The notes beneath the pieces are model-generated. The model was not told the origin of the DNA. It was given only the letters and a program-made list of their open reading frames with translations, and did no database searches. A stretch of 64,000 nucleotides of DNA from Teratosphaeria epicoccoides (taxonomy: Eukaryota > Ascomycota > Dothideomycetes > Mycosphaerellales > Teratosphaeriaceae), in contig JADDMT010000072.1 of assembly GCA_021401465.1 (NCBI GenBank), positions 97,416 through 161,415 of the forward strand, given 5' to 3'. Made by a program: the position numbers and the translations under genes. The number at the start of each line of letters is the position of its first letter. Positions within the stretch are counted from its first letter, which is position 1. Shown here piece after piece: positions 54,001 to 64,000 of the stretch.

Positions 54001-54333
54001 GGGATATTTCTTCAGACTCAACCTGTGCCTGTGCGTGACGACATGATCTCGGCCTTTCTGCCTCTGCAATGGCGGGGTTTTCTGCTCACCATCCTTGCTT
54101 TCGCTTGGTGGGATGGTAGGAGTCCTGCTCCAAGGTGACAGCTTGCTCAGATAGGACTGACCAGCGCTATCGGCTGCCATACTCTTCGCCCACTCCCATC
54201 GCTTGCGTTCCCGGCTGCTCAGCTCTACTGACGGCCGTGTGATGTTTGCGCTATCCACAAACCACCAAGGATATTGTCGGCGCAAATACTGAGTCCAGCT
54301 CGAGATTTTGGTGATCTTGGGTAGGCGGGCCAC
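51067..54333 (-). CDS. DDHD-domain phospholipase (PA-PLA1-like)
   Basis: Exons 54333-52140 and 52079-51067 flank a 60-bp intron and give up to 1068 residues. The lipase nucleophile is in FIGHSLGSAIMFDIL (about residue 680). A WWE-like block lies upstream (YWLGPVYDVRRGTWFY) and the DDHD domain near the C-terminus (GRVDYAIQEG, then WSDEDVCHFIVSQLL with Asp and His). These match intracellular phosphatidic-acid-preferring phospholipase A1 proteins of the ER/Golgi and mitochondria. A long charged insert lies between the WWE-like and lipase regions. The start is uncertain: codon 1 at 54333 is GTG after an in-frame TGA. An ATG ten codons' worth upstream (MTASK) is one base out of frame, as if one T had been inserted at about 54334. 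The next in-frame ATG is at about codon 52. Confidence 0.88.
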
Positions 54334-54773
54334 ACTTGGAAGCGGTCATGTGAAGACCCCAGGCTTATGTGGGATCTTCGAGTGTCTCAGGTGTCAAGGA
54401 ATGTTACCTGTAAAGAACACCTCAAGGACGCACCGTCGAGTCCCTCAAATGCTCGTCCACCGTGGTGATTAACGAACATGATCAATCAAAGTTAAAGAAT
54501 GACTGCTACTCCATTGCCCCGTGGAGAGTATCGGTGGCTATTTTAGAGGGTTCATTCAAGTCGATCAGTTTACTGCCAGCAGTGATGCACCCAAGCTAGT
54601 GCGTTTAACGTTAGACAGAGCGGATCTGCAAGCAAGCACGCTGGGGGCTTTTCGAATTCTCCAACCTGATCACTGACCTCTACAAGTAAGTACACCCGTG
54701 TCAGCACAATACAGCTACAGCATGGTTGCCAAGCCAAAAACACCTCTCGCTGACCACTCGCAGCTATTTCACA
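54334..54773. other. Divergent promoter region between phospholipase and thioesterase genes
   Basis: 440 bp. Besides the out-of-frame ATG of the phospholipase, no feature is supported. Confidence 0.5.
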
Positions 54774-55283
54774 ATGACCACCACCCAAACTAAGACCCCC
54801 GAACACGCCCACATCGAACACCTTGGAGCAACCCGCTTACCCACCTCTCCCATCTACGCCTTCCTGCTCACTCCCGTCACAATCCAGTCCGCCACCAGAG
54901 GTCATGTAATCGCCCACCTCCGCCTCTCACCAAATCACATGAACAGCGCCCAATCCCTGCACGGCGCCGCCTCAGCCACCATCTGCGACTGGATGGGCGG
55001 CATGGCCATCTCTTCCTACGACTTGCGCGACATGAGCGGCGTGAGCGTGGACATTCATGTGACGTACCAATTTGGCGCGAAGGCTGGGGAGGTGGTGGAA
55101 ATTGAAGGCATTGCGGAAAAGGTGGGTGGGAGCCTGGCGTTCACGAAGGTGAACATCTTCAAAGTGGATGCGGAGGGTAAGAGGGGACAGGTCGTGGCCA
55201 GTGGTACGCACACGAAGTTCGTGAAGGGCAGCGAGCCGTCGAAGATCTCTTGTCGTGAGGTCTCGACAGTGCAATCTGTTTGA
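54774..55283 (+). CDS. Hotdog-fold thioesterase (ACOT13/PaaI type)
   Basis: A single exon of 169 residues from ATG 54774, chosen because the 16 upstream codons lack an ATG. The hotdog signature is clear: MNSAQSLHGAASATICDWMG, the loop before the central helix, then DIHVTYQFGAKAGEVVEIEG and KVGGSLAFTKVNIF. These proteins hydrolyse medium- to long-chain acyl-CoA. The family is best known from human THEM2/ACOT13 and fungal relatives. There is no clear targeting peptide. Length fits (140-180 in the family). Confidence 0.88.
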   Translation: MTTTQTKTPEHAHIEHLGATRLPTSPIYAFLLTPVTIQSATRGHVIAHLRLSPNHMNSAQSLHGAASATICDWMGGMAISSYDLRDMSGVSVDIHVTYQFGAKAGEVVEIEGIAEKVGGSLAFTKVNIFKVDAEGKRGQVVASGTHTKFVKGSEPSKISCREVSTVQSV

Positions 55284-57441
55284 TGCTGCTGCTGTTCTGA
55301 CGGTAGACTCCCATGCGTGCAAGTTGAGAGCGCGCGCTGGTCTTACCACCAACGACCACCAACACCCTGGCTCTTTGCGTCAGCATGGCATCAGTCCGTG
55401 ACTGAACTCACTCTACCCAGGCAAATCAACCACGTCTTCCGGCTTTAGAAGTCATGGCGAGCAGTTCACTTCTGCATTGACCTCATGGCAATTTGTGATA
55501 GACAACAAATCCACAATACACCACCCACAGATCGCTCTTTGACCTTGGTCTCCGTCGCGGCTGGCCTCCATCTATGCGTTGGCGACGATCGAGGGATCTT
55601 GGCACTGGAAGCACTGCTCTCCGCCCCGATGCGCGTGATAGCTTCCAAGCCTCGGAGCTCGATACACTTCAACTCCTGTCCAGACGACCCCAGGCACTAG
55701 AACAGCAAAGATCCTTCGTCTGTCATCCGCTGAGCCGACGCGGGACTGGTGACTACGCCAGCCAAACGCCATATACATGGATTGACGTACTTCCTCTGCA
55801 GGGCCGTTATGACCCACGCCAGGCGCTGGGCATGCATGCCGAGGGCAGTCAGCCAAGAGATTGATCGCTGCACTTCTCTGCAAGATTCACGCCTCACTAC
55901 TACTGTAATCATACTATCCACTGCAGCGATCTGATCTAGCATGTGCAGTCTGCATGTCAAGAGTAGTGAGGCTTCTGCGCACTCGAATTGCCGTATCTTC
56001 CCTGCTTTTTGTTGGTCAAGGCCATTCGTGAAGCAGCTGGTCGCGCGCACACTGTACCTACAGTGGAGCGTCTGTATCCTGTGTGCACCGCTGCAAGACC
56101 GTTGAGCAGACCGCTGTAGCCTGGCCGCTCGTGCCTTAGCCCCTACGTCCATTGGCTTCTGAATCCATCGTCAGATCTCCGCATGGCGCACCAATTGCAG
56201 CGTAAGCATCGCGCATCCCCCACCGCGCCGTCCTGTCAGCATGGAGGCGCATACGACCGTGCCGGGCGATCGTAGGGCTGACTCGCATGCCGAAACTTCC
56301 ACGCTTACCAACGCCTCGTTGTCAAGAAGCGCCTACGCCTGTGATGTGATACGAGAATTGCGAGATGAATATGCTCATCACATCGTCCTCAGCCTCTACC
56401 ATCTCCACGCCATGAAACTTGCCTTGCTCATCACCTCGGCGCTCATCACGCAATAGAGTATGTGGCGCTGCCTCGATCACACCTGCTGCAGCGATCATCC
56501 CTACAGCGCAAGCTCGACACCCTGTGCATTTCATGCTGGCGACTTCCCTGCGCGAGGACGCAGCACAACCTGGCATGTAAGGCCACGGAGTAGACTGTAC
56601 CTTATCCGCATCTGATCAGAAACCCCGAATCACCGACTTGCTTCCATCGCGCCATTTTCAAGCTTTGAATAATAATAATGATAATAATATCCATCGACGG
56701 GAGAGAGAATGTGAAACACTGCGGTGCATCCTTCACCGACTATCCGCGAACTGCGAGGGCTTTTCGAGCTAACTTCGCCATGGCTTGGAAGGTTGAGCAC
56801 TTGGCGCACGGCGATTGACTACTACTGACAGCTGGACAAGGGCAGCCGAGGTGATGTGGCTAGAAGGTCTTTGCAGCCACGATTGCAGGAGGAAGCGTCG
56901 ATCAGGGCGCACACTGGCGAGTGGCGAGACTACTACTGGCGCGTTAGAGGAGGATTGGTGCAGAGCACTTTAGTCATGACGATGACGCCGGCTATGTGGA
57001 TTGACTCGTGCAAGCCCTTAGACAGCAGTATGGCTGAACTTCGTCAGGACGTTATGATGAGAGCGGGCAGGTCATCGGGGACAGCTGGCGTCGAAGCCGA
57101 CGTCAAGAACAATGTGCGCGATGCTCGGTAGTTGTCCCCAAGGGGTCGATTGTACAACCGTCGGCGAGAAGCAGCACGTGAGCTCCTCTTGCACCACGTC
57201 GCATCCGCGTGAATGGTGTCGTTGTGCCGGTGTCTTCGTGGCATACTCGGGCCTTGCGTGACCTTGCGTTCTGGTCCCAAGTATTGTCATTGAACAATAG
57301 GGTTGAGTAAGACCTCAGGCGACTAGGGAGATGTGCAACATGCTCTTGTCGTTCGTCATAGTCACTGTGCGACTTCACCAGATTCGTGTCTCTCTGTGCG
57401 AAGGCGGGGGCTGAGCCGTCCCGTTTCCAACCACACAAACC

Positions 57442-57467
57442 ATATATATATATATATATATATATAT
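57442..57467. repeat. (TA)n microsatellite
   Basis: Thirteen AT units. Confidence 0.95.
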
Positions 57468-59887
57468 CAAGCCGTTCAGGCCCTGGCATGGTGCTGCGAC
57501 CAGGTTGCGAGCTGCAGAGAGACCGGCCATACATGCTGCAAGCGTGTCTTGCCGCGCTGTGCAAGATGGCGCCTTGCCGCGACGCACCTATCCATCCTGT
57601 GCATGGAAGATCTGGAGAAACAAACGGACACTAGGAAACTTCGCACGTCTGTTGCGCACGCATTGTTCTCGCACAATAGCCTGGGCAAGGCGCCCGGTCC
57701 AACGAGGCAGCACGTTGAGTCGATGTCACAACAGGCTGGCGACACATTGCTGTGATACGATCCTGAGAGCTTCCGAACGGTGGTCCCGTGACACTCGATT
57801 GTGGTGAGAGGTCAACGAGACTCTCGTACGCGAGCGCGATGTGGACCAATCAATGGCGTCAGAAACAAGCGGTGTGGAAACCCCGCCGAAGAACGGTGCC
57901 GATCAGACTAGCATGCTCCCATGAGGAGATATCGATCTCGTGGCCACAAGAGGCAAAAGCACGCCTTGATGGAGTGGCTTTTCAATTTTGTTGACGTGGT
58001 GCAAGTGCGTTTCACCATCCGATGGCTGCTTTTGGAACAGCGGCCGGTCGGTTTGGGGTGGTGAGTGGCCATAGATGACCGCTGGTGCGACTGAGCCGGC
58101 CGAGTGTGGCGCTTTAAGGTTGCCTAGACCCTATCCACACGTCGACGTGGCCGATACTCACTGGAGGCTCGTCCAGCTGTCTGTATCGCTGTCGCCGAGC
58201 TTCGAAAGTATTGCCTCCTCGATCCGAGTCGTGCCGAATCAGGAGAGCCGTTATCGCGATACGCTAAGTGCGATACGTCCACGACCATGACGACTTCCTT
58301 GTCTGGTTGTTTTGAGGAGGGCTCTGCTCTGGCAGATAATATAGAGGCTCTGCTTTTGCTCGGCTTGTGCTTTTGAGACATTGCCGGGGCACATGCATAA
58401 TTAAATGCATTGCAGCTGCATCCACGGGCAGAACCGCTCTGAAGACGGGAGCTAAAAATGCCTGCATCATCTGGAAGTTGGCGTGCATTAAAGCGATCGC
58501 GTTGCGTTCACGCCGGGCTGAGATGCCGTTGGCGAGTCGAGCAGCTTTTTGAGCGCACCTCTTGCTCAGTCAGGCACGAGAGAGACGTGCGGATGATGGC
58601 GACATGGTTGTTTGGAGGTCGGGCTGTGCCGGGGTGACGCAGAGAAACAACCTCTATCAATCCCCTCCAGTGCCTCGGAGCAAGGCTTGTTTGGGTCAAA
58701 AGACTGCTGGTCGGTGTGAGTGTAACGAGGCCTCAGCCTCTCTGGCTCAACGTGTCGTGCTGACATCCACACCTTGTCCACGTTCCTGCGTCTTGCTTGA
58801 GTCAGCTCCGAGGGCAGACTCCCTGTTCCACCCTGGACGCTGATTGGTGCGCCGCGCTCCTCTCGAGCACGTCGGCCCGTGTGGCTATCAAGGTTGTTTC
58901 TGTCCGTCATCCTCGCCTAGGCAGCGGAGGCCGATGCATCTGCCATCGAGCATGCATCGCTCTGCCACAATACAATCACGCTGCCTCCTACCTCGTCAAG
59001 CGCGGCCCACCAAGGGTGCCTTTGCGAACAGGAAGCGAATCATTTGAGCGTTTCTGTGGTCTCGTTTCACCTCCATGCAGAAATGAACTGTATGGCAAAC
59101 GCGATCGGAACGGCGAGCTGCGCTCCACAAACTCTGTCTGCAAGTCTCAAGGGGAAAATCGGGGCGAGATAGGTGCTAGGATGGCGGATGGCTTTTCTCC
59201 GTGATGAGAAGTCCACATCAAATTACATGTATCGAGCGTATCGAGCTGGGTGAGCCGCTGGGCTATCATTGCCCGCAGCGGTTAGTGCATCGCCCAGCAA
59301 TTCGCGCCCGCTGTGGCTTTTCCTCCTCATCTCAGCGTCGCTATCGGCTCCGAGAGCAGTGACGAGTGGGTGGCAGCGATCACCACTCTGCGACGGCTGC
59401 CGAACGAGACATGCACCAAGAACCAGCGCATGTCCCCGATCGTGGTGCAGTGAGCGACTGTCATCGACGGTGAGGGCCCGCGAGTCGTCTCTCCTCGCGT
59501 CGTGCCCCGACCGCACGAGACCTTGAGACACAGACAGCAGCGCCTGAACGGGTAAAGATCCCCGGCGACGGCGACGGGCGCTTCCCTGCACATTCCTTGG
59601 ACCACGCCGTCCAGCCACTTGAGGGCAGGGTGGGGCACAGCTCCGAGCGCACCCCGGTCCTTGTTGGTTGGCTCCGGCTCAGCGAAAAGCTGAGGGCCCA
59701 TCGCTTCTTCGGCGCGTGCTTTAAGACACTGCATTTGACCTGCATATCCACTTCCGCCGTACCAAAGAAGCTGCAACTTGCCTGCCACTGCTGCTGCAGG
59801 CGTGTGAGTGAGCAGCGTCCACGAGGTCTTGCAGCAGACTGCTATCGCGCCGTCCCGCGACGCATGAGGATACAAGACACCATCCTG

Positions 59888-59905
59888 CCGCCGCCGCCGC
59901 CGCCG
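59888..59905. repeat. (CCG)6 microsatellite
   Basis: Six CCG units in the StuA upstream region. Confidence 0.85.
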
Positions 59906-60372
59906 ACCACGATCAAACGCCTGCCGGCCGGCCTGTGAGTGTGTGTGCGCGTGTGCGCGCCTTCCCACCCGCTGCACAGCCAGAGTTACAGTTGCGCATT
60001 GGAGCCTCATCGAGCCTCTCCACCCAGCGACCCTGCAAACGCTCTCGCAGTACCACACCCAGCACCCCAGGCACCCCTTCAGCCTGCGTCCCAAAGAGCG
60101 TGGATCGGTTATTCGGCGGCGCCCGCCCAGCCCCAAAGGTAATGTCTTCTCGTTTCCCAGCTCCACCCACGCAATTCGCAGCTCGTCTCGACGCTTGCCC
60201 GGTTTCGATTAGAAGCATCGCTAAACACCAACCTCCTCCCCACCTGATATCCTCTCAGCTCCCCACTGCACCTCGCGATCCGCTCCCTCTCATGCATTGC
60301 ATTTCTTAGACGACAGGGTGCGTCCATAGTCGCCGTCGTGCATATTTGCATGACCACGAAACGGTCGTCTTG

Positions 60373-60432
60373 ATGCTAACACTTCACTGGGCAGGTTCGT
60401 GGAGACACCAGTGGATTGACTTCCTCTGGTAA
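60373..60432 (+). promoter_or_regulatory. Possible upstream ORF in the StuA leader
   Basis: ATG at 60373 opens 19 codons (MLTLHWAGSWRHQWIDFLW) and stops at TAA 60430-60432, about 580 bases before the StuA start. Small upstream ORFs are known to control translation of Aspergillus stuA transcripts. Whether this lies in the mRNA here is not shown. Confidence 0.35.
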
Positions 60433-61015
60433 CGACCATCACGACCTTTAACGACCATTAACGACATTAACGAGACTGCTTGCATTGCCCATTGACGACT
60501 TCTTTTGGCGTTTTGTCGCTGCTGTCGATTCGCTTCCGGCACCATCGCTAGCTGTTAGCATAATAGACGACCATCCGACTCATCGCTATTGACGACCTCA
60601 TCCAGCACGCTACGACCGCCCACGACCCGACGCCAAGCCTGAGCACAACGGCTCTAGGGCATCCGAACGACTCCAGCAGACACACCATCAAACCGAAAAG
60701 CTGGCGCTCCCACCATTGTCGCAGGTCCACGCCCGGGGAAACGAGAGCCAGTGGCATCAACCCTCGTTTGCGCCGTTCCAGCACGACCTTCACCAGCAGA
60801 CGAGCGCGTCCTCGGTGGGCTCCTCGCCCCGGGCTGGGTCTTTCAGCACATCCTCCGTCGCCAATCAGTCTTACGATTCGAACACTTCCTACGCGTCTTC
60901 TGTGGACGGCAACAAAGCACAAGGTCTTCAGACCCCATCCCCGGAACAGGCCTCCTACACGGCTGGAAGTGTAGCACCTGCAGGCTTCCCGCCCACGGCG
61001 CTCACCTACGGCAGC
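60433..61015. other. StuA 5' region, partly open without an ATG
   Basis: Starts with repeats of the TAACGACCAT/AACGAC kind (60428-60475). From about 60590 a frame with no ATG is open and in phase with StuA. Its residues (for example SQWHQPSFAPFQHDLHQQ, SSVGSSPRAGSFSTSS) look like coding sequence. Confidence 0.4.
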
Positions 61016-62873
61016 ATGAATCAACCGCAGCCGTACATGGACGTCAGTCAGTCGCACGCTCCACCTTCAGGACCACCGTCGAGCCTCGGGCAATACCCAG
61101 GATATGCGCAACCTCAACCGCTGCAGCCAGCCGCGCATGGCTACCCACCGAGCTATGGCTACCAGTACGGCGGGCAGACTATGGCGCCGATGTCTGCTGG
61201 ACATACGGTCACCTCGTCGATGAGCGGCTCTGGTCCGATGGGCGTCCCACAATCGCTCCCACTCCCAACCATGGCTTCGAATGCTCAAGGACCTCCCAGC
61301 GGCGGACAGCAATACCCTGCGCAGCACGCGTTCGACACTACCGGACAGGTCGCGCCCCCGGGTATGAAGCCGCGAGTGACGGCAACGCTGTGGGAAGATG
61401 AGGGGAGCTTGTGCTTCCAGGTGGAAGCCAATGGCGTCTGCGTTGCGAGACGTGAGGACAACCACATGATCAATGGCACGAAGCTTTTGAACGTCGCTGG
61501 GATGACGCGTGGTCGTCGCGACGGTATCTTGAAGAGCGAAAAGACGCGCCATGTGGTCAAGATTGGACCTATGCACCTGAAAGGTGTTTGGTAGGTGGAG
61601 ACCGGGATTGAGGTATGCTTGCCAAGCTGACCGTTTCAGGATCCCGTTCGATCGCGCGCTGGACTTCGCGAACAAGGAGAAGATCACCGAGCTTCTCTAC
61701 CCTCTCTTCGTGCACAACATTGGTGCCCTGCTGTACCACCCGACCAATCAAGCTCGCTCAGCAAGCATCGGCAACGCTGCAATGGCCGCTCGCCGTCCTG
61801 ATCAGCCTGACTACCTGCGCACCCCGCAGGGGACACAGCCTCCGGCTTTGACCCATCATCATTCTCTGAGCACTCCGGGTGGAGCGAACATGCCCCAGCC
61901 TCCACACTCGATTGCGCCTCATCCATCATCCGGTAGGCCTGGACTCGATCGAGCCCACACTGTCCCAACACTACCGCAAAGTGCATCAATTCTGACCATG
62001 AGTCTTGGTAATACAGGCAGCTCGTACGAATATGGCGGTGCGCACTCAGGCAGCATGAACTCAGGTCAGCCCCTCTCCCTTGCTACCAACTTGATGCCGA
62101 ACAACATGCCAACATCCGCAGCTTCCACGCCTCCTGCGCATTCGCAAGCGGTGCAATACCCTACGAGTCAGGCATACGACTCGCGAGGCATGTATTCATC
62201 GGCATCCTACCCAAGCCAGTACGGCTCCCAAGCGCCGCTGCAACGTTACGGCAGCGTCCAGACCAGCCCGGGAGGCGTCAAGAACGAGATGGGGCCCCCG
62301 GCACGCGCCGGTGCCGAGAACGAACACTCCGATAATAAGCCTCACGACAACTACGGCGGCCACCAAGATGCAGAAGGAGAACACGGGGGTGAATATACCC
62401 ACACTAGTGCGTCAAGTGGCGCCACCAGGCCCTCGTACAATTATCAGCCTAACCCTGTTGCAGGGCCGATGCACTCAGATCCGTCGCACATTTCGCCGGA
62501 AATGACGCATTCGCCGCATCAAAACGGCTCTGGTCGAGCGACACCGCGGACCACGAGCACCTACACCGGCTACAACACGCCGCAGCGAACAGGCACACTG
62601 CCCCAGAGCAATCTCAACTACGTCGTGAGCAACCACGACACGCGTGCCGGCGCACAACAAAACGGCTATCCTCCGCCAGGCTATCAGAGCCAGCAGTACC
62701 CTCCCATGAATGGGGCGCCGCCCAGCAACAAGCGCATGCGGGACGACGATGAAGGGTCGTACGGCCGCCCAATGAGTCCTGGTGGCGATCATAGTCTGAA
62801 GCGCCAGCGCACAGATCCTGGTGTACGACCGATCAGTCAGCCGCACTCGGTCAAGGCCGGCGGCATGCGATGA
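61016..62873 (+). CDS. stuA: APSES transcription factor StuA
   Basis: StuA is the developmental regulator of conidiophore and hyphal morphogenesis. Two exons, 61016-61590 and 61640-62873, give 602 residues. The 49-bp intron has a GCTGAC branch site and splits the Trp codon of KGVWIPFDRALDFA, inside the DNA-binding domain. The APSES/KilA-N domain runs from about residue 120 to 230: PRVTATLWEDEGSLCFQVEA, then ARREDNHMINGTKLLNVAGM, TRGRRDGILKSEK and HLKGVW. The start MNQPQPYMDV is typical of StuA. The arms are Gln/Pro/Ser/Tyr-rich and disordered. Nuclear-signal-like clusters are near the C-terminus (NKRMRDDDEGSYGRP and LKRQRTDPG). The identity is secure; an N-terminal extension from an ATG-less upstream frame is possible. 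Confidence 0.94.
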
Positions 62874-64000
62874 TGGGGCCCATGATGCCTCGGTGTACCA
62901 CGCTGCGAAGGAGATGCACATTTTCTTTTGTTCACGGACTGGGGACTTTCCTCAATGTACTTTCTTCGACAAACCATTACGACTCACGACCACGACTTTA
63001 CCGGACCTGACGATGACCAACGGACGCGCGAGAAAGATGAGAAAAGCCGACACTCACATTTCAGGAGAGGACTGGCATCATACAAGCTTTCTGGCCCTGA
63101 ACACCTACCCAGGATGAGGTGCATGGCCCCAGTCACTTTTCGACCGAAGCGACCTTGTTTCGTACTGTACTTTCACTTCCCGTCTGCGGAACAGGAGTTT
63201 ACGACATTGGTGTAGAGCTCTTGGGCCCGCAGGCCTTGGCGGACTAGTTTTCCACACAGTGCCGTGCTGACTGCTTCCTCATAATGATGTCGAGGGCAGT
63301 TGCAAGGCATTGGGAGGGAACAGTATGATGAAGCTATTTTGGTGGCATGCAGACCACGACTTTGACGAAGGATGGGCATGTATACGGGTGCAGACGGAAA
63401 TGGATGACGACGTTTGTCAAAGCTATTGAGCGTTCACGATGTCTGATTCTTCTTCCTCTTCGCATGAATGATAGCTTGGCGGGTGTGGAGGAGGAGGGGG
63501 AGGAGGAGGAGGAAGAGGACGGTGGATCGGGTTGGTGGTTATGCATTTTTCTCTCGCACTGAGACGGGTAATACTGTTGATGTGCGAGGTTAATTTGAGC
63601 GGGGAGAGAGGTTGACGATACAGGAGGAGAGGTGATAGTGCCGTTCGAAAAGTCTTCTTCGTACTTGATTCCTCCCCTCATTTCTTCCACGTCCTCAAGA
63701 AGACAGATTCCGGTGCAGATTGTCAGGATCCTGCCGAAGCATACATAGCATACCGCGCTCTTGAACGCCCCAGGGTCTCCGCTCACCTCCAACTCATCCC
63801 AAACATGACAACGTCGTCCGCGAGCCCCGTCGCGCCGAGGCGGGAGGGAGCCTGCATGCAACCTCTCCCAGTCCTGGCCCTCATCCACCGCCCCCCTCAG
63901 ACGCACCCAGCCTCCTTCGAAGAAGAAAAACACAATTTCCAAAACATCCCAGATCTACGACCCGTTCCTACCTAACCCCCCCCCCCCCCCCCCCACCCCC
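62874..64000. other. StuA 3' side, unassigned frame and poly-C end
   Basis: Likely StuA 3' UTR followed by a (GGA)n tract at 63487-63518. A 202-codon ATG-less minus-strand frame (63334-63942, with CHVWDELEVSGDPGAFKSAV in it) may be part of a gene outside the window, but nothing identifies it. The window ends with 19 C, an A and 5 C. Confidence 0.35.
63976..63994. repeat. Poly-C run at the window end
   Basis: Nineteen consecutive C followed by A and five C. It may be a real G-tract on the minus strand or a contig-edge artefact. Confidence 0.85.

Larger units (their letters stand above)
55284..60372. other. Gene-poor 5 kb region upstream of StuA
   Basis: No supported gene on either strand. 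Frames are short or of biased composition. Contains a (TA)n tract at 57442-57467, a TAATAATAATGATAATAATA patch near 56670, a (CCG)6 run at 59888-59905 and a TG/CG run near 59938-59960. The distal part may be promoter and leader of StuA, whose relatives have long upstream regions. Confidence 0.45.

Noticed and set aside
59327..60166. 279-codon minus-strand frame
   Set aside because: Low-complexity GC-rich region, no domain, no plausible start, and contains simple repeats (CCG and TG/CG runs).
63971..64000. Telomere at the right end
   Set aside because: No TTAGGG/CCCTAA repeats, only a single CCTAA before a C run.

Overview
This window looks like nuclear DNA of a filamentous ascomycete (Pezizomycotina), most likely a Dothideomycete. 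The evidence is gene content: an APSES regulator of the StuA type, a UDP-galactopyranose mutase of the galactofuranose pathway, an NDR-type kinase of the mould kind, small secreted cysteine-rich proteins and a GH95 gene. Introns are short (46-221 bp, mostly 50-70) and several carry GCTGAC or CTAAC branch sites. Genes are monocistronic and lie on both strands. I see no rRNA, tRNA, CRISPR array or intact transposon.

Layout. 0-8 kb: a truncated LRR protein, SEC24 (COPII coat), ERG28 (sterol scaffold) and a small Tyr/Gly-rich protein. 9.4-11.9 kb: three tandem paralogous secreted proteins sharing an eight-cysteine pattern. 12-26 kb: housekeeping genes, namely an AP endonuclease (APN1), a small Cys-rich protein, AIP1 (actin turnover), ALG1 (N-glycan assembly), a DUF1993 protein with an odd exon structure and an MSC2-like zinc transporter. 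26-39 kb: a FAD-linked oxidase, a TPT/SLC35-type transporter, UDP-galactopyranose mutase and an NDR/AGC kinase with one in-frame TAG inside an otherwise intact kinase domain. 39.8-51 kb: a secreted beta-propeller lyase-like protein, then a run of broken genes: a decayed secreted protein, a frameshifted NYN-LOTUS protein, one intact and one decayed 2EXR/F-box-like paralog, and a GH95 alpha-fucosidase with stops and frameshifts. 51-55 kb: a DDHD phospholipase and a hotdog thioesterase. 55.3-61 kb: a gene-poor stretch leading into StuA. The window ends in a poly-C run.

Several genes serve the secretory and cell-surface route (SEC24, ALG1, MSC2, UDP-galactopyranose mutase, the TPT transporter), but nothing in the layout shows co-regulation, and no biosynthetic cluster is evident.

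The most interesting signal is the kinase. Its single TAG sits where relatives carry Trp, in the loop of a drawable hairpin, and the frame stays intact for about 450 codons to the C-terminal hydrophobic motif. That matches the stop-codon A-to-I mRNA editing known for the PUK1 kinase of Fusarium. Nonsense mutation is the main alternative, and the broken genes next door make it a real one. Second are the three-gene secreted family and a possible 2-nt micro-exon.
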